DNA from: Aphanomyces cochlioides
Taxonomy: Eukaryota; Oomycota; Saprolegniomycetes; Saprolegniales; Verrucalvaceae
NCBI GenBank assembly: GCA_019828595.1
Contig: JAHQRK010000018.1
Location: forward strand, 248,001-312,000
Length of the DNA: 64,000 bases
Reading direction: 5' to 3'
The position numbers and the translations under genes are program-made. The number at the start of each line of letters is the position of its first letter. Position 1 is the stretch's first letter. Below are positions 1 to 11,433 of the stretch, piece after piece. A model generated the notes under the pieces. That model did no database searches. It saw only the letters and a list, made by a program, of their open reading frames with translations, and had not been told where the DNA came from.

Positions 1-1
1 T

Positions 2-1084
2 CAATTCATTGCTGCTGTGTTTGCCATGCAAGGTTTCGGTATCATCACAGGCGCTGTCTTGGCTGTCATCATGCTCCATGTCATGGAAAACAAGATTGTC
101 GAAAACCCCAAGAACATTGGCTACGTATGGCGTACATTGGCAGGCTTTGGTGCTATCCCCGCGCTTGCAGCTGTCTACTGGCGTCTCCGCATCCCCGAAA
201 CGCCTCGTTTCACTGTGAATGTGCTCCATGATCAAGAAGCCGCTGTCCGCAATGCCAACCAATTTTTGCAAGGAACAGCCCATGACCATAACACGTCCTT
301 GCCAAAGCCCAACACGTCCAAGAGCTTTACCGAAGCTTTCCGCACGCACTTTTCGCAATGGGCCAACTTGAAAGTCTTGATCGGTTGTGCTGCGTGTTGG
401 TTCTTCTTCGACATTGGTTACTGCGGCACGTCGCTCAACACGCCAGTCATCCTCGACATTATCGGCTACGGTACGCCCAGGACGACCGGCAACCAAAAGA
501 TCTTCGATGATTTGTGGAACCGCGCTGTCGGAACGGCGATCATCAACATGTCTGGTACGGTACCTGGTTACTGGTTCACGGTCTTCTTGATTGAACCTTG
601 GGGTCGCAAGCCCATCCAATACATGGGCTTCACCCTCTTGACAATTCTCTTCTTGGTCATGGCCATTTGGTTGGATCAATTCAAGACGGACTACCGCAAC
701 TTGTTTGTCGTCTTGTACTCGTTCGCTTAATTCTTTTTCAACTTTGGCCCCAACGCCACGACGTTTATCATCCCCGCCGAAGTTTTCCCCACGGCCGTGC
801 GATCTACCGGCCATGGTATTTCTGCTGCCTCCGGTAAGGCTGGCGCCATTATTGCCGCTCAGTGCTTTGCCGTCATTGCCCGCCACAAATTTGGTTTCAA
901 AGGTGTCTTGTACATCTTCTCGGGCTGCTGTTTCTTGGGTCTCCTCTTCTCGTTCTGGGTGCCTGAAACCAAGGGCCTCACGCTTGAAGAATTGTCTGGC
1001 GATTCTGACAAGGACGGAGTCGTGGACGAAAACGAAGAGCCTGCTGCCTTTGCGGAAAGCAAGACGCCAACCAGCCAAGTGTAG
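2..1084 (+). pseudogene. Inorganic phosphate transporter (PHO84-type, MFS), 5' truncated by window edge, in-frame stop
   Basis: Proton-coupled inorganic phosphate uptake at the plasma membrane is the expected role. The reading frame is open from base 2, so the gene starts outside the window; about 360 C-terminal residues are visible, with the later transmembrane helices of a major-facilitator protein. Family signatures include the PETPRF motif after the central helices, the FFFNFGPNATTF helix, the AEVFPTAVRSTGHG loop and the C-terminal VPETKG motif. The frame is broken by TAA at 728-730, and the same frame continues immediately with the strongly conserved FFFNFGPN helix. The expected residue there in this family is Gln, so a single C-to-T change (CAA to TAA) explains the stop. 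No frameshift accompanies it. It is either a recent nonsense mutation or a base-call error. The family call is firm; functional status is not. Confidence 0.85.
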
Positions 1085-1119
1085 AAAAGGTTGGCGTTCA
1101 TTTTTTCTATCTCTCAACA

Positions 1120-1790
1120 ATGCATTTGTGTCTTTCATTTGTTTTGTTGAGGATAATCTTCAGAAGACTGCACAAGTATCAAGTAATCATGCACGGAGCA
1201 TCACCATCAAGGGTAAAGAAAGACTGGGGTGGCTTTGTCATGGCGCAAAACAATCAAGAGTCAACGTTGGATTATGGCTTGCACATGGGAAAGGCATGGC
1301 TCGATTGACCTCTATTCGCAGGACTCCACGTCTCAAACTATGCTTCCCGTCACCTCTGTCCAATTGAATATTCCTGGTCGGCAACTCCGCAATATACGAT
1401 CTAACACATCTTACCAGTCGCAACACCACTGGGCGTCATGCTGCATGGTACGTGTTGTAAAAGCCGACACTGCTGTGTAAATCTCGATCTTCACAACCTG
1501 GATATGACGAGCGCGCCTCTCTCGATATCGAATACAGAGCAGAGCGTCCATGCAAGGCGGTCATGATATGCGCACCGCCACGCTGGAGTTCGTCGCATTC
1601 ACTCGATCCATGGCGGCGAACATCATGTTGATCCATGGAATGCATCATGAGAGTCCAGCAGACCACGTCTTGGAAAGACGATGAATTGAGCGTCTTTGCT
1701 GCGGAACAGCCCATGTCTCGGTTCATCTCGACGCAACTTGAATCAACAAACGAGCATGATATTTTGACAGTAGAAACACCGTCTTGACGT
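1120..1790 (+). other. Possible small multi-exon gene, unresolved
   Basis: Between the transporter and the convergent PPR gene several short plus-strand frames look coding: one from about 1189 to 1308, one from about 1320 to 1437, and a last one from 1647 to a TGA near 1787, acidic and ending VETPS. A GT at 1449 and several AG sites could join them, but I could not find one consistent splice pattern. A 145-codon open frame on the minus strand (1436-1873) overlaps and has no recognisable features. No family is recognised. Confidence 0.25.
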
Positions 1791-1872
1791 CCTAATGCTG
1801 TCCACAACAGCAGCAGCGAAGGACCTATCGAGAGTTCTAACTTGAGGATGACGTGTGAGCTTGGGATCTTCA

Positions 1873-3793
1873 TCAGCGACGCCGTGCAGCAGGAGTTTCT
1901 GTGGCCTTGGCTTGGTCTTCTAACGCGAGAATTTCATCGATTTGGTCGGCTTGCTGGTCAAAACCGAGCGCTCGAAACGATTTTTGAGCGCACTTGTATG
2001 CCGCGACGTGGCTACGCACAAGCTCTTCATCAAAACTCTTGGCTTTATGGAGAGCTTTGAACGCCGCGATGGCTTTCTTGTGGTCGTTGGTCAACATACT
2101 AGCACGCACAACAAGCGCCAAGTCGTCTACTTGTTTCTCGAGTACTTTGTCGGCTAATGCGAGCACAAATGCACACGCGAGTCGATCTGGCTGGGGATCA
2201 TCCAAGATCCTACTGCCGCATTGCATCAATTGCGACCGGAGCTGCGGTTGCATCGCGGCGGCATTGTCAGCTTTAGCATCAACCATGAGCGTGGCGAGCC
2301 GCCATCGATTGGCATCCTGTGCGATCGAGAGCATATTCCACCACCAAAAGTTGACTGTCAAGCCGAGCTGAGGAAACCGCGGCGCCAGGAAATGCCACAA
2401 CGCAATATCGTCCATGTCTTTGGTGGACGCGACGGCTCGGAGGACTTTAAAGGCGCTCTCGTCGTCGTGGAAGCGAATCTTCATCTCTGGGCAGGTTTCT
2501 AGGAATGCAAAGAGTTCTTGGATTTGCCCGGTCGTTGCCAAATGGACCATCAATTGCTTGGCGATCGATGCTCCTTGCTTGCTGTCTCGAGCTGATGCTG
2601 ATCGAAAGAGCGTTTCCACGAGGGAAATCTGCTCTCGTTCGAGTAGAGCCGCCACAAGCGCGTCCGTGACGAAGTGATTCCTACGAGAATATGGTTCAGC
2701 GGTGAAAAGTTGGTATCTCTGGTACCTCTTGTCCTGGGGAAGTCTCATCAAAGCTTCATGGACTTCCACGGCCTTGTCGTCGTCGTGGAGGTACAAACTA
2801 GCGTGGATAACATCGTGGAAGAGCAATGGCATCGTCGGTTCCAAGCTTTCAAACGTTTGCATCTTGTTGTACAAGTCGAGGATCAACTCGGCATGCTCTT
2901 CCGCCTCTGGAGCTTCGCCGTCTTGACGCAAGCTGGCACTAAGACCCTACAAAGCGTTTCAAGCTCCTGGGAAGAGGCTCCGATCGTACATGAATCGCTC
3001 GGAAGTAGTCGATTTCGCGCATCTTAATACCGTGAAGCTCCATGTCTTCAAGGATCGATTGAACGGCTGAAGCATCTCGCAGTTTGTCAAAGAGATGCAA
3101 TGCTTCACGATAGGCATAGACACCACGTGGGAGATTGTTCTTGCAAAGATGGAGCCACGTGGAGCGAGCGTCTTGGACCTTGTTTTGCATCACGAGAGCT
3201 TTCAAGTACGACGCATTCATGCTCTCCGTCGGAAGTATCGACATTGAGTCAGCAAAGGCGTACGTATCCACGACCAAGTCATATTTCTTCTCGGTATGGA
3301 AGAGTCCAATCAAGAACGACAACGTTTGCCGCGTCGGGCGTACCAACGGTGACGCAGACGTCATATCTTGGATATTTTCAAACAGAATCATGACCGCATC
3401 GACGGCTCGTTGTTGGACCAGCAGGGCGACAGCTTCTTGTTCAACGCGGGCCGTTTTGTCGGGTTGGAAGGCTGCAACGTCTTGCTTGCCTTGAAGATGG
3501 TTCACAAGAGGTTGATACCACAATGCAACGCTTTCGACGACGGCTGCGTAGTCTCCTCGGGCACAAAGAGCTTTAATGGATTGCTTGGCATCGTCGACTG
3601 GATCCTCGACGATCAAATGTTCAAACGATTGCGAGCTAAACGCCCGGAATGCAGGAGACTGCCGTGGCAAATCCGTCAGTCTGAACGATGCAGCATCTAC
3701 TGAATGCCTCCAAGTACCATGAAGCGACGACGAGCGCCGCACGACGCGCGCCGACACCACCTTTGCTGCTCGAATCATGCTTTGACCAATCAC
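1873..3793 (-). CDS. Pentatricopeptide-repeat-like protein, probably mitochondrial
   Basis: Exons 3793-2990 and 2946-1873, giving 625 residues. The intron (2947-2989) is 43 bases, starts GTAC and ends GTAG, and restores the frame exactly. The N-terminus is rich in Arg, Ser and Ala with no acidic residue for the first 27 positions, which is typical of a mitochondrial targeting peptide. The rest is a series of paired amphipathic helices of about 35 residues with the PPR rhythm, for example a segment around residue 190 and another at ILEDMELHGIKM near residue 250. The C-terminus is Lys/Arg-rich (ends AARRR). PPR proteins bind organellar RNA; the specific target cannot be told from sequence. The repeats are divergent, so a generic helical-repeat protein is the alternative. 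It converges on the unresolved region upstream. Confidence 0.7.
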
Positions 3794-4782
3794 CAGTGCT
3801 CGACTTTCTATTGGGGTTGAAGGGGTTAGGGGGTTTCCAGCTCGACGGGGGTGTAGGGGTTATGAATGTAAAACGGTCTAGGGGTATGACTTATTTAAGG
3901 TCATTTGTGTACATGCCCTAAATAAGCACTCCCTTGTTGGATCTTGTTGGCCATTTCATTTTACCGCATAATTTACTGAGCCAATAGCAACTGACAGACC
4001 TAGATTTTTTCCGCACGGACATTTGGTGAAGGCGACACGCCATCAAAGTCTTCGTCTAACTTTTTCGCGGGACAATTCTCTCAAACAGCAGGAGTGATTG
4101 AAGTGCCATACCGTAACAACTCCGACTTTGGAGGTCGGAAAGTTTAAGTGAATCTGACCAATCAGAGGACAGATTGATTTTATTTACTGTACATTTGTGG
4201 TCATACGACACGATCAGTGAGCTTGTCCCGATCAAAGCGACGTAAGATGGCATACGCGGTCTATCACACTAACAATCACATATAGGACTGATGCACAAAA
4301 TACACAAGGGAAGAATCGGATTGCTCTGCCGTGCTTTGGCTTTTGTGGGCCTCGTTGTCAGCAGCAACGACTCGGCGGCTCTGTCGTGGCTTGGCGTTTG
4401 TGGACATCGTTGTCAGCAGCGACGACTCGGCGGTTCTGTCGTGGCTTTGGCGTAAAGCGAGTTGACAGGTGAACTCTCGTCGTTGCTGTTGACAACGAGA
4501 TGCAGGATGAAGCTGACGCTTCAGGTGCCTTCTCCTCGTTGTGAACGGCGATGACACGAGCTCTTCTGCTTCACGCCACTACACTGACCTCTTTTTTTGT
4601 GGGTGTATGTCAAGGTTGTCCACTGCTTAAGGCTAGATGGTCTCTCTACCGATGGAGAGAAGCAAATGTTTTTGGAAGCTTGCAAGTCGTAGCTTTGCCC
4701 CGTGTGTTCTTGATGTGTTAGAAATCGTCGTCCAAAGCGTACGAATCCTAGTTGGATTTGATGTCATTATCTCAGTTATATC
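3794..4782 (-). other. Intergenic, no convincing gene
   Basis: No supported coding region lies here. The first 130 bases upstream of the PPR gene carry G-rich text (GGGGTTGAAGGGGTTAGG at 3812) that may be promoter DNA. A minisatellite sits at 4327-4455. The 93-codon minus frame at 4276-4557 is largely a translation of that repeat and is not supported. Confidence 0.6.
4327..4455. repeat. Minisatellite, period about 55 bp, about 2.3 copies
   Basis: A unit containing TCGTTGTCAGCAGC and ACTCGGCGG followed by TCTGTCGTGGC occurs at about 4352 and again at 4407 with a few substitutions; the third, partial copy starts near 4441 (GTGGCTTTGGCG). Spacing between matching points is 55 bases. Confidence 0.8.
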
Positions 4783-6940
4783 TCAATGTAGCTGCTCGAA
4801 TGAAGACAAAAGGCGAATTGGCGATGGGTCAATAATCTCACCCGACGATACAAGAGCTGCATATGCTTGGATGTGACTGTTAAGCTGACCAGACTTGTGT
4901 AGCTTGCGAAAATGTTTGAGGGCCGTTCCAGCAGCCCTTGACCGAATCCCATGGACCTGGAAAAACGATTGGATTGTTGTTTCGATGCGATCTCCAAGTT
5001 GCAGTACATTGTCGCGATAACCAGGGGCATTTGATAGCAGTATGTATTTCCCTGCAAACAGTCTCATGAAGGCTACTGTCTGTCTAGCCGTAGATCGATC
5101 TTGTTTGCTCTTACATTGTCAGAAGACCAACCAGGTGGGGTACCAGCATACCATTGATACCAAATACAGCTGAGGGAGAGGGGGTTTGCCTTGCGTTTTT
5201 GGGTAATGGTTTGCTTTCAATTTCGTCAACGACATCGCCAGGATCATCATTTGTATCATCCAAGCAATCTAGATTCTTCTCTCCTTTAGATGCAATGACC
5301 ATTTCTACCGAACGTAAACGATCGGCTAGCCTTTTGTTCAAGGAAATTAGCCCATCGATGATGGCATGCTGCTCGTCAATCCGTGATACTACTTCATCAA
5401 CATCACCATCGTTTGGAAGTGTGTCCGACAGTTTAGACAAGTGCACCGCCCATGCAAACATTTCGGAGATGTCGACAGTAGCGCATGCCAAAGCGCGCTC
5501 CACTTGTACTACTAACGGAGACTGAGGATGCTTGGACTTCAACACAGGATATGATCGCACTAGATAAGCCATCAATATGTCCAGAACTCCTTGTGATATA
5601 TTGTATCGTTCGTCATTGAGAACAGAGCATGACGAAAACAAGTTCACTTGGACCAGCGCAATGCGCTCTTTGGTTCTCGTGTCAAATGAAGATAAATCGA
5701 GGGTGTGCACATGTGATGCAGGTGGCCATCCACTGAGTACTTTCGAAACCTTTTGATGCTCACAAGTTGTATTGAACACATACGCAAATGCCTTATTTGT
5801 GGCTGTCATATTCCAAGCTCCACGGTCAAATATCCATTGTGGGCTGAGCTCAGGACAACCGTTGGCGTACTGAGCGCCTCCGCGCCGAAATGAGTGAGAC
5901 GTTAGTTTGGCACTTACCTCTGAGGCAACGGCGATACGATCAAGCAGACGATTGACATAAGTATGAATGCCTGGCGTTCGCTGAGATATTGGCCTGTCCT
6001 TTCGAGAAATTTGATCACAACCTTCGTCTCCATTGTCAACATCGCACGCTAAGGTAGACTCATGTGGATTCTCCAAAATATCACAAAGGGGAGCATTGGG
6101 GCTAGAGTCGATAATTGAGGTTGCACCAACAAAAGACAAATGATCCAAGAGAGAAGCATGGGGTGATGTCTGCATAACCAGAGCCAGGGATATTGACGTA
6201 AGAGGACACGTGAAGACACAAGTATCGGGGAACAATGTAAGTCCTTGTTCTTCTGAAGTTTTCATTTGTATCAAACGCAGAAACAAGATGCTTTGGGAGC
6301 ACATCGACACGTTTTGCTTCTTCAGGAGCGTCAAGTCAGACGCACGACCGAATAGATACCACATCAAACATATCAAGCAAGCATCTTGATAATCGTTTGG
6401 GCTAGAAGCGTTAGTGTACAAGTAAAACATCATAGCTTTAAGATCATTCTTAGTGCATGGGGGGCTTTTCTCGCAAATCCACCCGTCTCTCGCTTTAAAC
6501 AGTATCGTTCCAGTGTAGAGTTCATTTTGAGCAGTACAGTCTCCACTTTTCCGCGAAGTTGGGGATGTTCAAGGAGCCAAAGTTTGACATGTCTGAAATA
6601 GCCTGTTACGGTGTGTCTAGCGAGTGACTTGCCAGAGGGACCTACATTAAACGCCAAATGGAACCCAAACTTGTCCATAATGACCTCAATCAGTTTGCCG
6701 GACTCATCTGCTTTGAGAGACCTGTGAATGTAATCAAGTTAACTTGTTCGTCGGACAGGACCGTTTGAACACGTTTACAGCCGTAACTTTTGCCTTTTGT
6801 GTGTTAGCGGGTACGAGAGACTTGAGACTCATGAGGCCAGACGTAAGTAAAGAAAGATATACGACGTTTGGAGCAGGAGTCGTTCGTTTCGCCGACAAAT
6901 TTAGGCTTATCATTGGTGCTTTATATTTGGCAAAATGCAA
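4783..6940 (-). pseudogene. Crypton-type tyrosine recombinase, frameshifted
   Basis: The catalytic domain is the open frame 6433-5111 (440 codons). Within it the tyrosine-recombinase residues are visible: Arg30 in LFGRASDL, His180 and Arg183 in SHSFRRGG, Trp207, and the nucleophile Tyr218 in NKAFAYVF. The N-terminal DNA-binding (SAM-like) part is in other frames upstream (6678-6430 and 6940-6734). The break at 6459-6464 is a run of six C on the coding strand; seven would restore a continuous KAPPCTKND junction. Two further shifts occur near 6730-6760. The C-terminal domain (5067-4783) is reached either by a 31-base GT-AG gap or by another shift. Cryptons mobilise by site-specific recombination and are known from fungi and oomycetes. 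Terminal direct repeats were not found. The family call is firm; this copy looks inactive. Confidence 0.8.
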
Positions 6941-8687
6941 TGCCTATTGGCCGAAATAGCTAATAATAGTCCAATCGTGTTACTATTTTACAATGTATTG
7001 ATTTTGATAGGCTAAAAATGGAGGGATCTCATCACAATACAAAAATGCAAGTACACAAAGCAGACTTCAAACTCGAGTTTCGGCAAAATAAGAGACCTAA
7101 ACAATTCATTGTATGGTTCGACTGTTGCGCCCATGATTCTTATATGGTACCAAAAACGTGGAACACACGATTCGTTCACGGTGAGCTTGGATCAGGCTAG
7201 CTCTGCCAAGACTGGCTTTTTGTAAGCGCAAGCACCACTAAGTTCTTCGAGAAAAGGTGTGTGGAATGCACTCAATTACACAAGTTGTCGACTTGTTTAT
7301 GCAAACTAAGGAGCTGTCTCGTTGGTCACATAAAATTCTACTACAATGACTTTTCAAAGCACTCAATTTTCAGTGTCTTTTGTGAATTGCTTCTATCATC
7401 AACAACAGCCAAAACGCTATCTCGTTTCTTTTTAAAACACGACACATACGACGCATACTTGTAAGTAGTCCAGAACTTGATGCTATCTGGGCAGACATAT
7501 CCAAATGAAAGAAAATATCTTCATCACCGTTGTATATTGAAATGCCTCTAAACGTCTATCTCGAGCTTAGCCTCGATAAGCGCATAGCTTATTCAGAAGT
7601 CGGGTCACTAGAGTTCAAACAGATTGGGAATCAAACCTGTCAACGAAGTCGGACAGGTCGGAAACTTCAAGATATACAGATAAACCTGCTTGTTTGAACA
7701 ACGCGCGGTGGAGTGGAATTCTTGTTCAATTCCAAAGGTTTTCAGCTATAGCTTTATCGAAGCGTTTGTATAGGCATACACATTTCAAGTTACTAATTTA
7801 CCGTATGGTATCAGGACATTTCCATAAGTAACGTCTGTCGTTCATCAATCAATACACTCTACTCTGTCTCAACCGAGCACTTGAAGCTCTTGATGTCTTC
7901 GTATGGTGTGCCTTCATCGATCATCTTCAGCATGGTGACTTTGTCTTCCATCTCAAGTCGACCATCCTTCCACCAAGACTAACAATGTGAGTCTAACCAA
8001 CGATGTGTTCTGACGTTACGTTGTACAACTCATATTTGATCAAATTACTTCGTTTAGCATGAGAGGTTTTTGTTCAATCTACCAGGGTCGACATATATGG
8101 AAATCTGTCCGTGGATTGAAAACCTGTTCAGTTCGAAAGGCGTTTAGCTATCCGAGGTGTTTAAACTACTAGTAGCAGGTTTTTCTGTATCACAAATATG
8201 TTAACTACTTGAGATTTGTATGTTGGGGAACATATTCTTGAAACCGTTCTGACCAAACATACCGGATATAGGTCGGAGTAAATTTGAAAATTGTGATTGG
8301 TTGAAATAAAAATTTAGAAATTTAGAAATTTATGATTGGTAGATAATATATTTAAAGTAGTTGCATGTTCACGCCTACTTCCTCCCATCGAGCTTTAGTT
8401 TGGCCGTATGGGGCTGCAAACGGCTGTATGTGGATCACTTCCTTGAGAAGATCTACGTCTGACGACGCCTTGAACCTGAATGCAGTCTTTCGCTTGGTCT
8501 TGACGCCATCGGCTTCCGCCATCCTCAAAAACGAAATGACTGTGATTGATCGAGCCAGAATGAAACTCTATGTTCTGTGCGAGTCTGGCACAACAAATTT
8601 GTTTCGCGAAATTTCACCGTGAAATTGTCACAAGGAATTTCTCACAAGAAATATCTGTTTGCAAAATTTGTCTATTGGCTATATCTA
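6941..8687. other. AT-rich intergenic DNA, no supported gene
   Basis: No frame longer than about 70 codons looks coding. Two weakly similar stretches occur at about 7720-7790 and 8105-8170: both contain TTGTTCA or CTGTTCA followed by a TC(C/G)AAAGG element and TTAGCTAT-like text. They could be eroded copies of one repeat. At 8311-8330 ATTTAGAA is repeated in tandem. Confidence 0.5.
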
Positions 8688-8689
8688 TA

Positions 8690-8722
8690 CTACTCCGGTC
8701 CAGAAAACTTGCTACGGTGTTT
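8690..8722 (+). repeat. Left terminal inverted repeat, 33 bp
   Basis: Identical, in reverse complement, to 10008-10040. Preceded by TA at 8688-8689. Confidence 0.95.
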
Positions 8723-8981
8723 TTTGGATTGGCGGGATTTTTCTAATATTGCTGTTCAAAGCCACGTAATTGGCTCGTTGGAAAGAGCGGAATTTGCGCT
8801 TTGATTGGCTGTTTTCAAAGCGCGCGAATTCGTTCTTGACAGCGAGCTATTAGCAGCGAAAGAGGTGACACTGCGTAGCATAGAGTCATTTCCTTTCGCC
8901 ACACAGTCATTTCCACATTTCACGCCTTCATAATAAGGCAACAACATCTCCAACATCTATCAATTGTCCCCAGCTGCCTCG

Positions 8982-9712
8982 ATGCAGACCAGTCTCTCTT
9001 CTACTCCTGTGGTGGCTCGAACGGAACTCTCTATCGACCAGCGTCGTGGAGCGTACGAAATGTTACTCAAGGCCATGGTCAACGGTCAGCTACCATACGG
9101 AGCTGTGACTGAGGTTGCCAAGAAGTTTAAATGCCATCGCACCACCATATCTCGCCTTTGGTCTCGTGCCCAACGATCAACTCTCCGCGGCGATTTGGCC
9201 GCCGACATTGCATCAAGAAAGCGAGGTAAAAACTTTTAAACTTTATATTTGCACAAAATATATTGATTTATATAAGTATCAATTCTGAGAGGTAACTTGT
9301 TTTAGGAAATTCTGGCGCACGACGACAGCGAACTCCGCAAGACATGGAAAAAGCAATCAAAGCAGTGGTCCGTGGGGACCGACAAACCCTCCGTACACTT
9401 GCAGCACACAGCAAGATCCCCAAGTCGACGATATTGCGCCATATGAAGGAAGAAAGCAGGCTCAAGGCTCGTTCAAGCCACATCAAGCCGCTTCTTACAG
9501 ACCCAAACAAGATGAAGAGACTCCGTTTCGCGCTGGATTTTCTCCGACCTGGGTTGCATGGAACCCACTTCTTTGAGAATATGTACAATCGTGTGCATGT
9601 TGACGAGAAGTGGTTTTATGCAACTCAGGTTAAGAGAATAATCTATGTCTATGATGACGAGGAGATTGCTCTGCGGTCTGCCAAGTCGAAGACCTTCATC
9701 ACGAAGGTCTAA
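8982..9712 (+). pseudogene. Mariner-like transposase, truncated
   Basis: Exons 8982-9225 and 9306-9712; the 80-base intron starts GTAAAAAC and ends TTTTAG and keeps the frame. The start is the ATG at 8982 rather than an upstream TTG. The N-terminal half holds a helix-turn-helix (VAKKFKCHRTTISRLW) and a second one (LAAHSKIPKSTILRHM). The motif VHVDEKWF carries the first catalytic Asp of the DDE/D triad and is followed by a segment with ALRSAKSKTFITKV. The frame then ends at TAA 9710-9712, and the text after it lacks the second and third catalytic acids. A short relic (FFDG followed by DGKL) continues in frame after the stop. The protein cannot be a complete transposase but could still bind DNA. 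Confidence 0.85.
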
Positions 9713-10007
9713 GTCTTTTTTGACGGTACAAGGTGTGATGGAAAGCTCAATGGAGATTCATGGTTGCAACAACTACAAGTTGCCTCATATGAAGAAAGAC
9801 ACTCTCGTGGAGGATCTTTCAACTTTCAATGTTCAATGCTCACCATCGATCTATGCAAGTGCTGTTCGCCACCTTAATTGCCAAGATTAGGTACTCGTAA
9901 TAAAAAAGAAATACATCATTATATTTTCTTGTCCCTTTATATGTTTTCAAGTTTCCATACAAAAATCAAGATAAAGCATTGCGCTAGATCATACTTTAAT
10001 CAAGTGT

Positions 10008-10040
10008 AAACACCGTAGCAAGTTTTCTGGACCGGAGTAG
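10008..10040 (-). repeat. Right terminal inverted repeat, 33 bp
   Basis: Exact reverse complement of 8690-8722, followed by TA at 10041-10042. Confidence 0.95.
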
Positions 10041-11288
10041 TACAAATTGCCTATGAAGTCGGAATATTGATCATATTCATCCATGTCATGCACTTGACGA
10101 CGACTGCGGAAATCTTCATTCCTCGGCAAGGTTCTTCTTGGTAGCTGCACCACTGGCCTCAATGTTTCACGCCCACAGTGTTCATAGATTTGCCAGCTCA
10201 ATTTGGTACAATCGCAGCTTATTGTGTTGGCAGTCCCCCACACATCCACTTGGCAAACTCGTTTTCATTGCATGCGCTCCACAAAGCCAAAGTCATGATG
10301 GAGAACCTACCGTATGTTTGGGCAAAGCCCATGTCAACTTGGCAACTTCAACTACTTTTTCCACAAGCATCGGTTCTTCTGGCTAATAGCAGTAGATTGA
10401 AGTGACGGCAAAGACGCTCCGTTTAAGCCATCTCATGAGTCAAACAGACATCGGACGCACAAGATAAACCTAGTGGAATATGTCATGGGTCTTCTGTCTG
10501 TCAATTGATAAAAAAAAAATTGCGTGAGAAATAGAATAAATATCGACATTTGAAGGCGGTCGAAATTTCATAAATTTTGACAGACTGACTTCGATTTCCC
10601 CCAATTTCCATTCTCCGGAAAACATCGGACAAATATTGCCGTTTGTATGCATCCACAGAAAATTTGTCCTGTATTTTCCAAAATACTCAAAATTCTTTTC
10701 ATGATTTAATTATTTGTAGTACTACATTTTGTATGAAATAAAATAAAGTTTGAGTGGAATGCGAATGGAATGCAATCCACAGAAGGATTTTTCTGCGGGA
10801 AAATGAGCCAATCACATTTCGAGAAAATCCCAAAAATAGCATCAAGAGTACCAGGGAGCAAAACACAGTCTGACCTTGACTGACGTTTAACGAGTCGTAG
10901 ATAAGATGCAATATGATGAAGAATCTATGGCTAAGAAGTGCAGCACAACAAGCTAAGATAGTGAGAAGCGTTGAGCAGTTGAGGTGTTGTATTCCCTTTT
11001 CTTTCTGTCCACGCAACGCGATGTTTGATTTCAACTTATGGCTGGAATCTACTAGCGTGGTTTTATCACTCATCGTTATATTAGAGATATGTCATACGCT
11101 ACTGCAATCCTTTAGAACTTATTGAGATATAACTAAAAACATTGAGACAAATTCAAATTTGTCTCCAGAGTCACTTATCATAACAACTTCATTCAGGCGA
11201 AAGTTAATTACCATCAATTTAAACACCCTTAGAACAAACACTAAACTCTAAGGTAGTCTCAAGTGTGCTGATGATTGCCTGCCTTTTG
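10041..11288. other. Intergenic, AT-rich, no supported gene
   Basis: Short frames only, none with coding-like composition or a recognisable motif. It separates two mobile elements and probably consists of older transposon debris. Confidence 0.5.
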
Positions 11289-11433
11289 AAAGAACATCCA
11301 CAACGCTTTGCCGTGAACCTGTTGGTATACCAAACGCCTGCATAATGGAATGAACGCGAGGGAACTGTTTTTCAAATTATGCAGGCGTTTGGTATACCAA
11401 CAGGTTCACGGCAAAGCGTTGTGGATGTTCTTT
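11289..11433. repeat. Perfect 58-bp inverted repeat with 29-base loop
   Basis: Left arm 11289-11346 and right arm 11376-11433 are exact reverse complements. The right arm is the start of the transposase-like frame that follows, so the left arm is an inverted duplicate of coding sequence. RNA through this region would fold into a long perfect hairpin. Confidence 0.95.

Larger units (their letters stand above)
8690..10040 (+). mobile_element. Tc1/mariner-like transposon, 1351 bp, internally deleted
   Basis: The element is bounded by perfect 33-bp terminal inverted repeats (8690-8722 and 10008-10040) starting CTACTCCGGTCCAG. TA dinucleotides flank both sides (8688-8689 and 10041-10042), the target duplication expected for this superfamily. 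Inside is one transposase gene (8982-9712) that stops early, so the copy is probably non-autonomous. The perfect repeats indicate recent transposition. Confidence 0.92.

Noticed and set aside
728..730. Reassigned stop codon (TAA read as Gln)
   Set aside because: TAA ends many other genes here, and no other in-frame TAA occurs in conserved coding regions.
4276..4557. 93-codon minus-strand ORF
   Set aside because: Mostly translation of the 55-bp minisatellite.
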